From Bacteroides clarus YIT 12056 (GTDB lineage Bacteria; Bacteroidota; Bacteroidia; Bacteroidales; Bacteroidaceae): a stretch of DNA of 64,000 nucleotides. Of the stretch, positions 26,146 through 36,022 are shown piece after piece. A model generated the notes under the pieces. The model did not search any database, was not told where the DNA came from, and saw only the letters and a list, made by a program, of their open reading frames with translations. Positions within the stretch are counted from its first letter, which is position 1. Every line of letters starts with the position of its first letter. The translations under genes were made by a program, and so were the position numbers. The stretch spans positions 310,001 through 374,000 of the forward strand of contig NZ_FQWK01000005.1 in the NCBI RefSeq assembly GCF_900129655.1, given 5' to 3'.

Positions 26146-27963
26146 ATGAATATAGAACAGAAATTGGTAACGTCCGTAATTAGCGGATTGAAAGCGTTGT
26201 ACGGACAGGATGTTCCTGCTGCACAGGTGCAGTTGCAGAAAACCAAGAAAGAATTTGAGGGACACCTTACGTTGGTTGTTTTCCCTTTTCTCCGCATGTC
26301 TAAGAAAGGACCGGAGCAGACGGCACAAGAGATTGGCGAATATCTGCAGGCAAACGAGCCTTCGGTTTCGGCATTCAATGTTATCAAAGGGTTCCTGAAC
26401 CTGACTATCGCTTCTTCGGCATGGATTGAATTGCTGAATGGCATCCATGCGGATGTACAGTATGGCATTGCCGCTGTTACCGACAAGTCCCCGTTGGTGA
26501 TGATTGAATATTCTTCGCCCAATACGAATAAGCCGCTCCATTTAGGCCATGTCCGCAATAACCTGTTGGGTAATGCATTGGCAAATATCATTTTGGCCAA
26601 TGGCAACAGAGTGGTAAAGACAAATATTGTGAATGACCGTGGTATTCATATCTGTAAGTCGATGTTGGCGTGGCAGAAGTATGGCAACGGTGAAACTCCC
26701 GAGTCTTCCGGAAAGAAAGGTGATCATCTGATTGGTGATTATTATGTGGCTTTTGATAAGCATTACAAGGCTGAAGTCAAAGAGTTGATGGCGAAGTTCC
26801 AAAGTGAAGGTCTGAGCGAAGAAGAGGCCAAGACCAGAGCGGAAGCTGAATCACCTTTGATGAAAGAGGCGCGTGAAATGCTGGTGAAGTGGGAAGCCAA
26901 TGATCCTGAAGTACGTGCTTTGTGGAAAAAGATGAATGACTGGGTATACGCAGGATTTGATGAGACTTACCGCATGATGGGAGTTACTTTCGACAAGATT
27001 TACTATGAGTCGGAAACCTACCTGGAAGGTAAGGAGAAAGTTATGGAGGGCTTGGAGAAGGGTTTCTTCTATCGCAAAGAGGACGGTTCCGTATGGGCCG
27101 ACCTGACCGGAGAAGGACTTGACCATAAATTGCTTCTCCGTGCCGACGGAACTTCTGTTTATATGACACAGGATATTGGTACGGCCAAATTGCGTTTTGC
27201 CGATTTTCCCATTGACAAGATGGTTTACGTGGTAGGTAATGAACAAAATTATCATTTTCAGGTACTCTCTATTTTGCTCGATAAGTTGGGCTTTGAGTGG
27301 GGTAAGGGGCTGGTTCACTTCTCCTACGGTATGGTGGAACTGCCTGAAGGTAAGATGAAGAGCCGTGAGGGTACGGTTGTGGATGCTGACGATTTAATGG
27401 CTGAAATGATTAATACCGCTAAGGAGACTTCCGGAGAATTGGGTAAGCTAGACGGCCTGACCAAGGAAGAGGCTGATAATATTGCCCGTATTGTCGGTTT
27501 GGGCGCTTTGAAATATTTTATATTGAAAGTGGACGCCCGCAAGAACATGACGTTCAATCCTAAGGAATCCATTGACTTCAACGGTAATACAGGACCGTTC
27601 ATCCAGTATACATATGCACGTATACAATCCGTTCTTCGCAAGGCGAAAGAGGCAGGCATCACCGTTCCTGCACAACTTCCCGCGGGTATTGAATTGAGTG
27701 AGAAAGAGGAAGGTCTGATACAGATGGTTGCAGATTTTGCAACTGTTGTGAAACAAGCAGGCGAGGATTACAGTCCATCTCTGATTGCGAACTATACTTA
27801 TGATCTTGTGAAAGAATATAATCAGTTCTATCATGATTTCAGTATCTTGCGTGAGGAGAATGAAGCGGTGAAGATATTCCGTCTTGCCTTATCCGAAAAC
27901 GTAGCCAAGGTGGTACGTTTGGGAATGGGATTGCTTGGCATTGAAGTACCCGACAGAATGTAG
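26146..27963 (+). CDS. argS: Arginyl-tRNA synthetase
   Basis: A 605-residue class I aminoacyl-tRNA synthetase charging tRNA-Arg. The order is the N-terminal Add-1 tRNA-recognition domain, the HIGH signature HLGH in SSPNTNKPLHLGHVRNNLLG, the KMSKS-equivalent region GKMKSREGT (normal for ArgS), and the C-terminal alpha-helical anticodon-binding domain ending in GMGLLGIEVPDRM, the typical ArgS terminus. It is a single gene with a very short leader and a strong terminator. A tRNA-Arg gene lies 9 kb away but no link is implied. Confidence 0.98.
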   Translation: MNIEQKLVTSVISGLKALYGQDVPAAQVQLQKTKKEFEGHLTLVVFPFLRMSKKGPEQTAQEIGEYLQANEPSVSAFNVIKGFLNLTIASSAWIELLNGIHADVQYGIAAVTDKSPLVMIEYSSPNTNKPLHLGHVRNNLLGNALANIILANGNRVVKTNIVNDRGIHICKSMLAWQKYGNGETPESSGKKGDHLIGDYYVAFDKHYKAEVKELMAKFQSEGLSEEEAKTRAEAESPLMKEAREMLVKWEANDPEVRALWKKMNDWVYAGFDETYRMMGVTFDKIYYESETYLEGKEKVMEGLEKGFFYRKEDGSVWADLTGEGLDHKLLLRADGTSVYMTQDIGTAKLRFADFPIDKMVYVVGNEQNYHFQVLSILLDKLGFEWGKGLVHFSYGMVELPEGKMKSREGTVVDADDLMAEMINTAKETSGELGKLDGLTKEEADNIARIVGLGALKYFILKVDARKNMTFNPKESIDFNGNTGPFIQYTYARIQSVLRKAKEAGITVPAQLPAGIELSEKEEGLIQMVADFATVVKQAGEDYSPSLIANYTYDLVKEYNQFYHDFSILREENEAVKIFRLALSENVAKVVRLGMGLLGIEVPDRM

Positions 27964-27981
27964 TTGAAAGTACTCTATATG

Positions 27982-28025
27982 AAAAGCCCTCTCTACGGAT
28001 TCGTAGAGAGGGCTTTTCTTTTTTT
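27982..28025 (+). terminator. Terminator of argS, possibly shared with topA
   Basis: A perfect 16-bp stem AAAAGCCCTCTCTACG/CGTAGAGAGGGCTTTT (27982-27997 with 28002-28017) with a GATT loop, then CTTTTTTT on the plus strand. On the minus strand it is followed by TTTT-like sequence, so it may also end topA. Confidence 0.88.
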
Positions 28026-28037
28026 AATATAACCTCA

Positions 28038-30386
28038 TTATTTTTTCTTCTTGGCATATTTACCTCGTTTGGCTTTCGGCGCGTCCGGGTCACTTTGCAG
28101 TTTGATGATTTCTCTGCATGCGTCCAGGCTTAAATCCTGCGGAATAATATCTTTCGGAATTTTATAATTATTTCCTTTATAGGATATATAGGGTCCATAG
28201 CGACCATTCAGAATCTCCAGCTCCGGTTCTTCATCAAATTTCTTGAGATGTTTTTGAGCTTCGGCGTCTTTTTTGTTCTGGATAAGTTGGATTGCTTCGT
28301 CCAGTGTAATTTCCATGGGGTCTATGGTCTTTGGAAGTGAAGTGTACATTCCGTTATTGTACACATAAGGTCCGAAGCGACCGGTTCCTATGGTAACCGC
28401 CTTACCTTCATACTCACCTAAAGTACGAGGCAGTTTAAACAGGTCTAGCGCTTCTTCCAGCGTGATTGTTTCAATGGACATTTCTTTCTTGAGTTGTGCG
28501 AAACGCGGCTTCTCATTGTCACCGGCAGTGCCAATCTGTACAACAGGACCGAAGCGGCCGATTTTTACAGATACCTGCTTACCGCTGCCCGGTTCTTCGC
28601 CTAAGATACGTTCACCGGCTTTATGGGCATTCTTGGTAGCGAGCGTATTTTCTACGGACGGGTGGAAGCTCTTATAGAAGTCGCCCAAAATAGTTGTCCA
28701 CTTCTTTTCTCCCTCGGCTATCTCGTCAAATTGTTTTTCAACACTGGCGGTAAAGTTATAGTCAAGGATATTGGGAAAATATTCCATCAGGAAGTCATTG
28801 ACTACGGTGCCTGTATCGGTAGGCATCAATTTAGCTTTCTCGGCTCCTGTTATTTCTGTTTGGATAACGTCTGTAATCTTGCTGTCTTGTAATGAAAGTA
28901 TATTATAAGAACGTTCTTCTCCGGTTTTTTCGCCTTTCTCCACATAGCCGCGTTGCTGTATGGTAGAAATGGTAGGAGCGTATGTGGAAGGACGGCCGAT
29001 GCCCAACTCCTCTAATTTGCGTACAAGACTGGCTTCTGTGTAGCGGGGAGGATGCTGCGTGAAGCGTTCCGTAGCAGTAATGCTTTGGCTCTGTAAAATC
29101 TGTCCTTTCTTCAAAGGCGGCAACAAGTGTGTTTCATCTTCTTGTTCCGCATCGTCGTCAATGGATTCGCGATATACATGGAGAAAACCGTCAAATTTCA
29201 CAACTTCTCCTGTGGCATTGAACGTATCCGACTCGTTACTGATGCTGATATTTACGGTAGTCTTCTCAACTTCCGCATCCGCCATTTGGGAGGCTATGGT
29301 ACGTTTCCATATCAAGTCATACAGTTTTCGTTCCTGTGGACTACCTTCTATTTTAGCATTTTCCATGTCGGTAGGACGAATGGCTTCGTGAGCCTCTTGA
29401 GCGCCTTTGGTCTTCGTGGCGAAATGACGCGGATATACGTAACGTTCTCCCATCATGCTGGCAATGACTGATTTGCTGCTGTTTACAGCCAGCTCGGAAA
29501 GATTGACGGAGTCGGTACGCATATAGGTAATCTTTCCCGACTCGTACAACCGTTGGGCAACCATCATGGTTTGTGCAACTGTAAATCCTAATTTACGGGC
29601 GGCCTCTTGTTGCAAGGTAGATGTCGTAAAAGGAGCCGCAGGACTTTTCTTCAGCGGGCGGGTGGAAATATCATTGATGGTGAAAGTGGCTGATCGGCAA
29701 CTTTCCAGGAGTTTTTGAGCTTCGGCTTTTGTTTTGATACGGCGTGCCAATTCGGCTTTCATTTCAACCAGTTTGCCATCGGCATCGGGTACGAGGAATA
29801 TGGCGGTAACCCGATAAGATGCTTCCGATTGAAAAGCTTGTATCTCCCGCTCACGTTCTACGATGAGGCGAACGGATACTGATTGTACACGACCGGCGGA
29901 AAGTGCCGGTTTCACTTTTTTCCATAGCACGGGCGAAAGTTCAAACCCTACGATACGGTCTAAAATACGGCGTGCTTGTTGTGCATCTACGAGATTGATG
30001 TCAATATTACGTGGTTGCTCGATGGCCTTTAAGATAGCGCTTTTAGTGATTTCATGGAAGACGATGCGCTTGGTATGTTCCGGTTGCAGTTTCAGCACTT
30101 CGTATAAATGCCATGCAATCGCTTCTCCCTCACGGTCCTCATCGGATGCCAACCATACGGTTTCCGCTTCTTTGGCTTCGGCTTTCAATTCTTCCACAAC
30201 CTTTTTCTTATCTTCCGGAATTTCATAATGCGGTTTGAAATCTTTATCAATATCAATACTGAACTCTTTTTTCTTCAAATCGCGTATATGACCATAACTG
30301 GAAAGGACTTTATAGTCTTTTCCTAGGAACTTTTCAATGGTTTTTGCTTTTGCCGGAGACTCGACAATGACAAGGTTTTTCTGCAT
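28038..30386 (-). CDS. topA: DNA topoisomerase I
   Basis: A 782-residue type IA topoisomerase relaxing negative supercoils. The TOPRIM domain starts at once (MQKNLVIVESPAKAKTIEKF, with SDEDREGEAIAWH as the DxDxE metal site), and the active-site tyrosine lies in KITYMRTDSVNLS. Instead of the zinc fingers of the E. coli enzyme, the C-terminus has several topoisomerase C-terminal repeats (IGRFGPVVQIG, TGRFGPYVYNNG, NGRYGPYISYKGN) and a lysine-rich end. The ATG at 30386 is chosen because the protein family begins MxKNLVIVESPAKAKTI and a -7 box lies at 30428-30435, inside a longer in-frame extension that would start at 30455. Confidence 0.97.
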   Translation of the reverse strand: MQKNLVIVESPAKAKTIEKFLGKDYKVLSSYGHIRDLKKKEFSIDIDKDFKPHYEIPEDKKKVVEELKAEAKEAETVWLASDEDREGEAIAWHLYEVLKLQPEHTKRIVFHEITKSAILKAIEQPRNIDINLVDAQQARRILDRIVGFELSPVLWKKVKPALSAGRVQSVSVRLIVEREREIQAFQSEASYRVTAIFLVPDADGKLVEMKAELARRIKTKAEAQKLLESCRSATFTINDISTRPLKKSPAAPFTTSTLQQEAARKLGFTVAQTMMVAQRLYESGKITYMRTDSVNLSELAVNSSKSVIASMMGERYVYPRHFATKTKGAQEAHEAIRPTDMENAKIEGSPQERKLYDLIWKRTIASQMADAEVEKTTVNISISNESDTFNATGEVVKFDGFLHVYRESIDDDAEQEDETHLLPPLKKGQILQSQSITATERFTQHPPRYTEASLVRKLEELGIGRPSTYAPTISTIQQRGYVEKGEKTGEERSYNILSLQDSKITDVIQTEITGAEKAKLMPTDTGTVVNDFLMEYFPNILDYNFTASVEKQFDEIAEGEKKWTTILGDFYKSFHPSVENTLATKNAHKAGERILGEEPGSGKQVSVKIGRFGPVVQIGTAGDNEKPRFAQLKKEMSIETITLEEALDLFKLPRTLGEYEGKAVTIGTGRFGPYVYNNGMYTSLPKTIDPMEITLDEAIQLIQNKKDAEAQKHLKKFDEEPELEILNGRYGPYISYKGNNYKIPKDIIPQDLSLDACREIIKLQSDPDAPKAKRGKYAKKKK

Positions 30387-30427
30387 AAATTTCTGTTTTA
30401 TAGTGGTTCCAACCACTAATTTACCCG

Positions 30428-30435
30428 CAAAAGTA
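30428..30435 (-). promoter_or_regulatory. -7 promoter box for topA
   Basis: TACTTTTG on the minus strand, 42 bp upstream of the chosen start; the -33 element is unclear. Confidence 0.4.
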
Positions 30436-30520
30436 GGAAAAAACAAACTTTCCACCTTATAATATAAGGAGAATTTAGCAAAAATGTCCTTTTTTGCTCG
30501 TAATGTTTTTAATCCGGAGA

Positions 30521-32185
30521 TTAGAATTTGAGACTTACACCTCCGATAAAGTTGGTGCCTTCGGTCGGGTATCCCCAGTAATATTGATAATTCCGGTTTA
30601 ATAAATTGTTTATGCGGGCATAAACGGATATTCCTTTAAAAAACTCGTAACTACCGCCTAAATAAAGGTTATTGACTGCATTAACCTTGCCTTCCTCTAC
30701 CTTCTCGCGCGAAATATGCCGATAGCCAAGATTAAGGAGTAAAGCGGATATAGGATGTACGTCTATATGCAGATTGGCTTCAAAGGCCGGCTTGTAAGTG
30801 AGCACATAGTCTTTGACACCGAATTGACTGTTATCCTTTGCATCCCAACTGCGGTAAGTTCCGGCAGCGACGAATGAGAATATGTTTTTATAGTCGTAGC
30901 GTACCTCTGCACCGGCATAGATGTTGCTGGTGTTCCATTGGCTGATGGCGAGCGTCCGGTAGTGTCCCTCTGTAGTTTCATCGAGACCTGCCGGATGGAA
31001 AAACAAATCATCTTTCAAATTCTGGTATCCCGCATATAGGTTCAACCATAAACCGATTGCCGGGCTGGCCTTGAAGCCGAGGGCGGCGTTCACTTGCTCG
31101 TATGTGGCATCCGGTTGCGAAGTTACCAGCCCGTATGGGCAGAATGCCTCCAAACGGCGGAAATCATTTTGCACTCTTCCTCCTTTGGCCTGCGCATATA
31201 GGATGTAGCTATCCGCGAAGTTATACTCTACCGCCACATCAGGAGCTGCCCGGAATTTCTTTCCGAAACCGAAAGCCATGTCAACCTGTGCGCCGATACG
31301 TATTTTCCAATCATCGTTTTCCAAACGGTAATGCGGGTTCAGGTTGAGTGAGGTGTAGTTCTCAAAATTATTATTCTTGTACAGTACATTGTCCATTGCC
31401 AAACCGATACCGACAATCTGTTTCTCGGATATGCCGCCTGCAACCAGTGCTTTGGTACGGATAATATTCTCTTGATTGTTCAGTGAACCGAAATCGTATT
31501 GGCGTTCATAGAGCATCAGGTTGGTCTCTGCGCTGAATTGGAGAGGCAGTTCCTCATCCGTGGATTTCACTCCGAAATGAATGTCGCCTGAAGTGAATTT
31601 CTGTTTTCTGACGGCTGCATCAGGCAGGAAATTAAAATTGCTTAATCCAAAGTTACCCGCAACATCCAAGTCTACTTTCTTGAAGCAATGTAAATAACCG
31701 ATGTTGGCATGAGTACGATAGTAATAAGAATTCCATTTGCCGTCATTGTCAGGTAATTCGAGTTTGCCATCCATACCGTTCATATGGAAATTCAGGTTGA
31801 TACGATCACTGTTGGATAGCGTGAACAGATAGCTGGCACGTGCATCCAGATTCCCGTAATTACCATAGCCCAGTCTGATATATCCGGGCTGTGTCTTGGC
31901 TTGCGTCTCTTTTCCGGTATATGCCTGCATGACAGTTGCAGGAACTGTATTGGCGGGCATAAGGGTTACATCATACTCCACTGTCCTCTTATTGGCGGTC
32001 GGCGGCTCTACTTTAGGAAGCACGTTTATTTTGGACGCGTCCAGAATATCGGGATTATACTCCTGTTCCACAACAACTGTCCGGTTCACAGTGGAGTCTT
32101 GAGGCTGTTGTTGGGCATGGGTACCCAAAGGTAGGGTTATCAGCGTTATTCCGCTGAGAATATATTGTATCTTTCTCATATTCAT
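30521..32185 (-). CDS. Outer-membrane beta-barrel protein, TonB-receptor-like barrel without plug
   Basis: A 554-residue exported protein. A signal peptide ends at about residue 24 (GTHA before QQQPQD). A conserved periplasmic stretch (VEQEYNPDILDASKINVLPK) is followed by alternating amphipathic strands and a terminal aromatic strand (NFIGGVSLKF), the mark of an outer-membrane barrel. There is no carboxypeptidase-like or plug domain, so it is not a standard TonB-dependent transporter. It starts 9 bp after the large TPR protein gene and must be co-transcribed. The pair probably acts together at the envelope, but the function is unknown to me. Confidence 0.8.
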   Translation of the reverse strand: MNMRKIQYILSGITLITLPLGTHAQQQPQDSTVNRTVVVEQEYNPDILDASKINVLPKVEPPTANKRTVEYDVTLMPANTVPATVMQAYTGKETQAKTQPGYIRLGYGNYGNLDARASYLFTLSNSDRINLNFHMNGMDGKLELPDNDGKWNSYYYRTHANIGYLHCFKKVDLDVAGNFGLSNFNFLPDAAVRKQKFTSGDIHFGVKSTDEELPLQFSAETNLMLYERQYDFGSLNNQENIIRTKALVAGGISEKQIVGIGLAMDNVLYKNNNFENYTSLNLNPHYRLENDDWKIRIGAQVDMAFGFGKKFRAAPDVAVEYNFADSYILYAQAKGGRVQNDFRRLEAFCPYGLVTSQPDATYEQVNAALGFKASPAIGLWLNLYAGYQNLKDDLFFHPAGLDETTEGHYRTLAISQWNTSNIYAGAEVRYDYKNIFSFVAAGTYRSWDAKDNSQFGVKDYVLTYKPAFEANLHIDVHPISALLLNLGYRHISREKVEEGKVNAVNNLYLGGSYEFFKGISVYARINNLLNRNYQYYWGYPTEGTNFIGGVSLKF

Positions 32186-32194
32186 TGTGTTCTT

Positions 32195-35100
32195 TTATTT
32201 CAGCTTTTCCAGTCTTTCTTGAATCATTCCTTCAATATTATCGTCTGCATGATAATTTTGTTGCAGGCTTAGCAGATATTGGCGTGCATCCAGTTTCTTG
32301 TCCATGGCAACATATACGTCGGACAGAAGGATGAAGCTGCGTGCCAGCCAGTAGGCGTGCGGTGTGCTTTGGTCGATGAAGTTCAATATTTCCTTTTCGG
32401 CGGCAGCGTAGTCGCCGGCGTTGTACATCAGTTGTGCTGCCAGATACTTGGCTTCCGCACCGTATAATGTACGGGTATCTTGTGCCAGAATTTTCAAGTC
32501 ATCCGCCGCTTTCTTCACCGCTTTTTGGTTCAGATAGGCTTTGGCTCGATAGTATAAAGCCTCATGCTGCAATTCGGGGGACAGCTTGGCTTCGGCCAGT
32601 AAGGCGGTCGCAGCCTGTATCACTTCAATTTCATCCTTCAATAACACACCACAGCGCAGTACGCCTGTGAGGCCCAGTTGTCGGCGCTCGGCGGTTGTGG
32701 TACGGGCTTGCAGCTGTTTGTAGTCTGCCAGGGCCCGTTCGTACTCTTTGTGGTTGAAGAGGATTTCCCCTCGCATCAACAAGGCTTCTTCCGAATACGG
32801 ACTGTCCGGATACTCCAGCAGTTTGCTTGTATGCTCCAGTACGGCGGTTTCGTCTTTCTGCTCTTTTCCGATAAGACTCAGATAATAGTGTGCATTCAAG
32901 CTGAACGCTCCGTTTGGATAGCTTTGCAGATAGCGGATGAAACTTTCTCTTGCAGGGGAGATTTCCCCTTTCATATACACTTTTTCTGCGGCGATATAAG
33001 TCAGCGAATCTTGCTCGCTGGGTTCAAAGCGGATGACGCCCGGCATTTGAGCGGCAAGCGCAGCGAATTCATCCACACGGTTGGCTTCCACATAGATGGA
33101 TTTCAAATCGCGCATGGCAAGCCGTGCTTCTTCGCTGCCCGGATATTTGGAGATGACGTATTTGTAAGCTTCGATAGCGTGGTTGTAATCATCGTTCTGA
33201 TAATATAACAGTCCGATTTCCGTGGCAGCCTTACGACTGACGGGGCTTTCGGGATATTTGTTCAGCAGCTCCCGGAAAGTAGCGATGGCTTGGTTACTGT
33301 TACGGCTTTGCACGTACGAACGGCCTTTCTCATAAAGCGCATTGACGGCATAGGGTGAATTCGGGTACTTGCTGGCCAATTGGTTGAGTAACGTAATTTT
33401 TCCGTCATAGTTCTTTTGCAGGCCCGACACCAAAGCCAGTTGGTAGTAGGAGTAATCACCGGCAGGCGTACCCAGGTTTTCCGCCCGGGTGTAGTATTGT
33501 CTGGCTTCGTCGAAACGGCGGACATGCATGTAGCAGTCGCCGATACGGTTATACGCATCGGCAAGGACAGTGGCGTTTCCGTTTTTTTGCAGTTGGATGA
33601 ATTTCAAGAAACGGTCTTGTGCCGTTGCATAATCTTTTTTGTGGAAAGCTATGTATGCCAAGTTGTAGTAGGCAAGGGCATACATTTCCGTATTTTTCTG
33701 CGGGGCAAGTGACAGATACTCGTTGAAGTTACGGGCAGCTTCCTGCATACGGTTCAACCGATAATACGATTCGCCCCGCCAGTAAAGGGCGTCGGCTTTT
33801 GTCTGCAGATTATATTGGCCTAAGGCAATGCTTTGGTTGAAGTAATTGATTGCCTGTTCGAACTGCGTATTGGCAAAGGATTGGGTTCCCAATTGGAACA
33901 GGATTTTCTGCTTGGCTTCCAAGATAGCCTTTCCGGGACGTGCAATGCGTTCAATGGATTTGAGGGCGGCATCATAACTGCGGGTGTTCATATAGACCTC
34001 TACCAGATAGTTACTTACTTTATCGGCATATACGGAGTTGGGAAACTCATTCAGGAAATGCTCAAAGACTGTCACTGACTCGCCGAATGCGGAATAAGAC
34101 GTTTCGTGAATGCAGAGAGCATAGTTGTAGGATGCCTGTTCCTTTATTTTCTGGTCAGCGTCGGATGCGGCGGCCTGTTCAAATGCCATACGGGCTTTAT
34201 TCCTGTCGGCAAGCTGCAGGTAGGCTAATCCCATATGCAGGTAAGCGTTTTGCGTAAGCGCGTCTTTATCGGTAGTTACTTCACCCAGAATGACAGGAAC
34301 CTGCGAATAGACTCCCGTCTGATAATAGGACATTCCCAACATATAGAGCGCGTCTCTTCTTCGGGTGGATTCCACATTGTCTTTCAAGTATTGGTTGAAA
34401 GCTTCTGCGGCTTCGTGGTATTTGCCGGAATGATAGTCGGCCGTACCTTGTATGCGGTACATCTCTCCCGTATATTTTTGGTTGGGATAGGCAGAGAGAT
34501 AGTTTTGCGCGACTATTTCCGCTTTGTCATAATTCTTTTTAATCAGATATATTTCCGCAATGTAATAGGGGACGAGCGTCTTGTATTTCGTATTGTCTTG
34601 CAGACTGAGAAAACCGCTGAGAGCGTTTTCATACCGTTGTTGTGAGTAGCGGATATACGAAAGGTAATACGTGCAATCCGCTGCATATTTGGAGCCGGTA
34701 CTGCGTAATGTCTCAAACCAGATAGCGGCTTCTTTCACATTGCCCGTTTTCAGAAAACAGGTTGCCAAACGATAGGTCATGTCATCCCGCTCTTCATTGC
34801 TTAGGAGGTCGAGCCGGGCGGAATTGAACATGGCGAGTGCTTCATCATATTTCCCCTCGAAAAAATAGGCAGATGCTATAAGGGCGTAAATACGATTGGC
34901 ATGAGGAGTGTCGGGATACACATCGAGGTAACTTCGCAATAGTTCTATACTATTGGGACTTCTCAGTTCGTATTCGGCACATACCAGCATATATTCGGCT
35001 TCTTCTTTGTCTCCGGCGGCAAACAACGGGTTGCCTTCCGCATTGAGTTGTTTTACAAAAGTATGTAAAGGAGACATGGCTGCGGCAAATGCCTTTTGTT

Positions 35101-35227
35101 GGAACAGATTCCGTCCTTCTTCATACAGTCGTTGCGGAGAAGTGATTTTCTCGCTCGTCTGTGCTGTCGCGAGCAATGGTGCGCAGCAAAGCGCAGTGTA
35201 TACTATGCGGTAAATTTTATGTTTCAT
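32195..35227 (-). CDS. Large periplasmic tetratricopeptide-repeat protein
   Basis: A 1010-residue protein with a signal peptide (cleaved near ATAQ, residue 22-23) and TPR or TPR-like repeats along its whole length, e.g. KADALYWRGESYYRLNRMQEAARNFNEYL and AVNALYEKGRSYVQSRNSNQAIATFRELLNKYP. Spacing and composition resemble the outer-membrane lipoprotein BamD/YbgF type of TPR, although no lipobox is seen. It probably forms a long superhelical scaffold in the periplasm. It is the first gene of a two-gene unit with a plug-less outer-membrane barrel, which suggests it is a scaffold or chaperone for that protein. A promoter lies at 35254-35261. Confidence 0.88.
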   Translation of the reverse strand: MKHKIYRIVYTALCCAPLLATAQTSEKITSPQRLYEEGRNLFQQKAFAAAMSPLHTFVKQLNAEGNPLFAAGDKEEAEYMLVCAEYELRSPNSIELLRSYLDVYPDTPHANRIYALIASAYFFEGKYDEALAMFNSARLDLLSNEERDDMTYRLATCFLKTGNVKEAAIWFETLRSTGSKYAADCTYYLSYIRYSQQRYENALSGFLSLQDNTKYKTLVPYYIAEIYLIKKNYDKAEIVAQNYLSAYPNQKYTGEMYRIQGTADYHSGKYHEAAEAFNQYLKDNVESTRRRDALYMLGMSYYQTGVYSQVPVILGEVTTDKDALTQNAYLHMGLAYLQLADRNKARMAFEQAAASDADQKIKEQASYNYALCIHETSYSAFGESVTVFEHFLNEFPNSVYADKVSNYLVEVYMNTRSYDAALKSIERIARPGKAILEAKQKILFQLGTQSFANTQFEQAINYFNQSIALGQYNLQTKADALYWRGESYYRLNRMQEAARNFNEYLSLAPQKNTEMYALAYYNLAYIAFHKKDYATAQDRFLKFIQLQKNGNATVLADAYNRIGDCYMHVRRFDEARQYYTRAENLGTPAGDYSYYQLALVSGLQKNYDGKITLLNQLASKYPNSPYAVNALYEKGRSYVQSRNSNQAIATFRELLNKYPESPVSRKAATEIGLLYYQNDDYNHAIEAYKYVISKYPGSEEARLAMRDLKSIYVEANRVDEFAALAAQMPGVIRFEPSEQDSLTYIAAEKVYMKGEISPARESFIRYLQSYPNGAFSLNAHYYLSLIGKEQKDETAVLEHTSKLLEYPDSPYSEEALLMRGEILFNHKEYERALADYKQLQARTTTAERRQLGLTGVLRCGVLLKDEIEVIQAATALLAEAKLSPELQHEALYYRAKAYLNQKAVKKAADDLKILAQDTRTLYGAEAKYLAAQLMYNAGDYAAAEKEILNFIDQSTPHAYWLARSFILLSDVYVAMDKKLDARQYLLSLQQNYHADDNIEGMIQERLEKLK

Positions 35228-35253
35228 CTTCGGTTATAGAATGGATGCTTTTA

Positions 35254-35261
35254 CAAAAATA
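35254..35261 (-). promoter_or_regulatory. -7 promoter box for the TPR/barrel pair
   Basis: TATTTTTG on the minus strand, 27 bp upstream of the TPR gene start. Confidence 0.5.
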
Positions 35262-35300
35262 CGGGTTTTGGTTTGAAAATGTTCCGATTATTTGGCTTTT

Positions 35301-35825
35301 TTAGGATATGCCGGACAGGAACATTTGCAGACCTTTACGAATGGAAGCCAGTCCGAAATCATCCGGATGCACGTCTTGTAAAGGAAGAAAGAAAACTTCC
35401 TCCGCATCGTCCATTGCTTCGAAATGCAGAGTATCGGTTACCGTACAGCGGAAAAACATATCCAGCGTATGTACGGGAAATCCTGAATAAATATAGATGT
35501 TCGGCAGTGAAAACAGATACTCGGCTTGTGTCACTGTCATACCCGTCTCTTCTTTCACCTCACGCGCTACTCCTTCCTCGCCGGTTTCCGCCATGTCAAT
35601 GAAACCGCCCGGCAAGTCCAGTGTTCCTTTGGCCGGTTCTTTAGCGCGGCGGCACACTAATAGTTCGTTCCGCTCATTCAGTATCAGGGCAACGGTAGCG
35701 GAAGAGGAATTGAAATAATAGACAAAGCCGCAATCCTTGCAGATTTTTGATTTTTCATTATGAGTTTCGAAATGTTCCGAACCGCATTTCGGACAATATC
35801 TGAATTGAGAAAGAGGATGTTCCAT
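35301..35825 (-). CDS. NUDIX hydrolase with N-terminal zinc ribbon
   Basis: A 174-residue protein. An N-terminal zinc ribbon (CPKCG ... CKDCG, about residues 11-33) precedes a NUDIX domain whose box is GGFIDMAETGEEGVAREVKEETG, with the required Gly and the REVKEETG core. The zinc ribbon plus NUDIX layout resembles NudC-type NADH pyrophosphatases, although the overall length is shorter and the NudC SQPWPFPxS motif is absent, so the nucleotide substrate is open. The ATG at 35825 is preferred because an upstream in-frame ATG at 35858 overlaps the -7 box at 35856-35863. It is likely its own unit. Confidence 0.9.
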   Translation of the reverse strand: MEHPLSQFRYCPKCGSEHFETHNEKSKICKDCGFVYYFNSSSATVALILNERNELLVCRRAKEPAKGTLDLPGGFIDMAETGEEGVAREVKEETGMTVTQAEYLFSLPNIYIYSGFPVHTLDMFFRCTVTDTLHFEAMDDAEEVFFLPLQDVHPDDFGLASIRKGLQMFLSGIS

Positions 35826-35855
35826 ATTGTTTATAGTTTTAGTGGTTGCAGTAGG

Positions 35856-35863
35856 CAAAGATA
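35856..35863 (-). promoter_or_regulatory. -7 promoter box for the NUDIX gene
   Basis: TATCTTTG on the minus strand, 31 bp upstream of the chosen start at 35825. Confidence 0.55.
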
Positions 35864-35935
35864 GGAAAATCTATCCATATACAAAGAGATGTACAAAATG
35901 GATTTAAGCCATCATTTGTCATTCTGAACGAAAGT

Positions 35936-35968
35936 GAAAAACCTCCTCTCCTATATGTAAGAGAGGAG
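35936..35968 (-). terminator. Terminator of the 36-kb HU-like gene
   Basis: On the minus strand CTCCTCTC (35961-35968) pairs with GAGAGGAG (35943-35950) and is followed by GTTTTTC. Confidence 0.75.
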
Positions 35969-36022
35969 ATTCATCGCTTTTTGGTTGTTGGCCGGTTAGT
36001 CTTTACATATTTCTATAAACGT

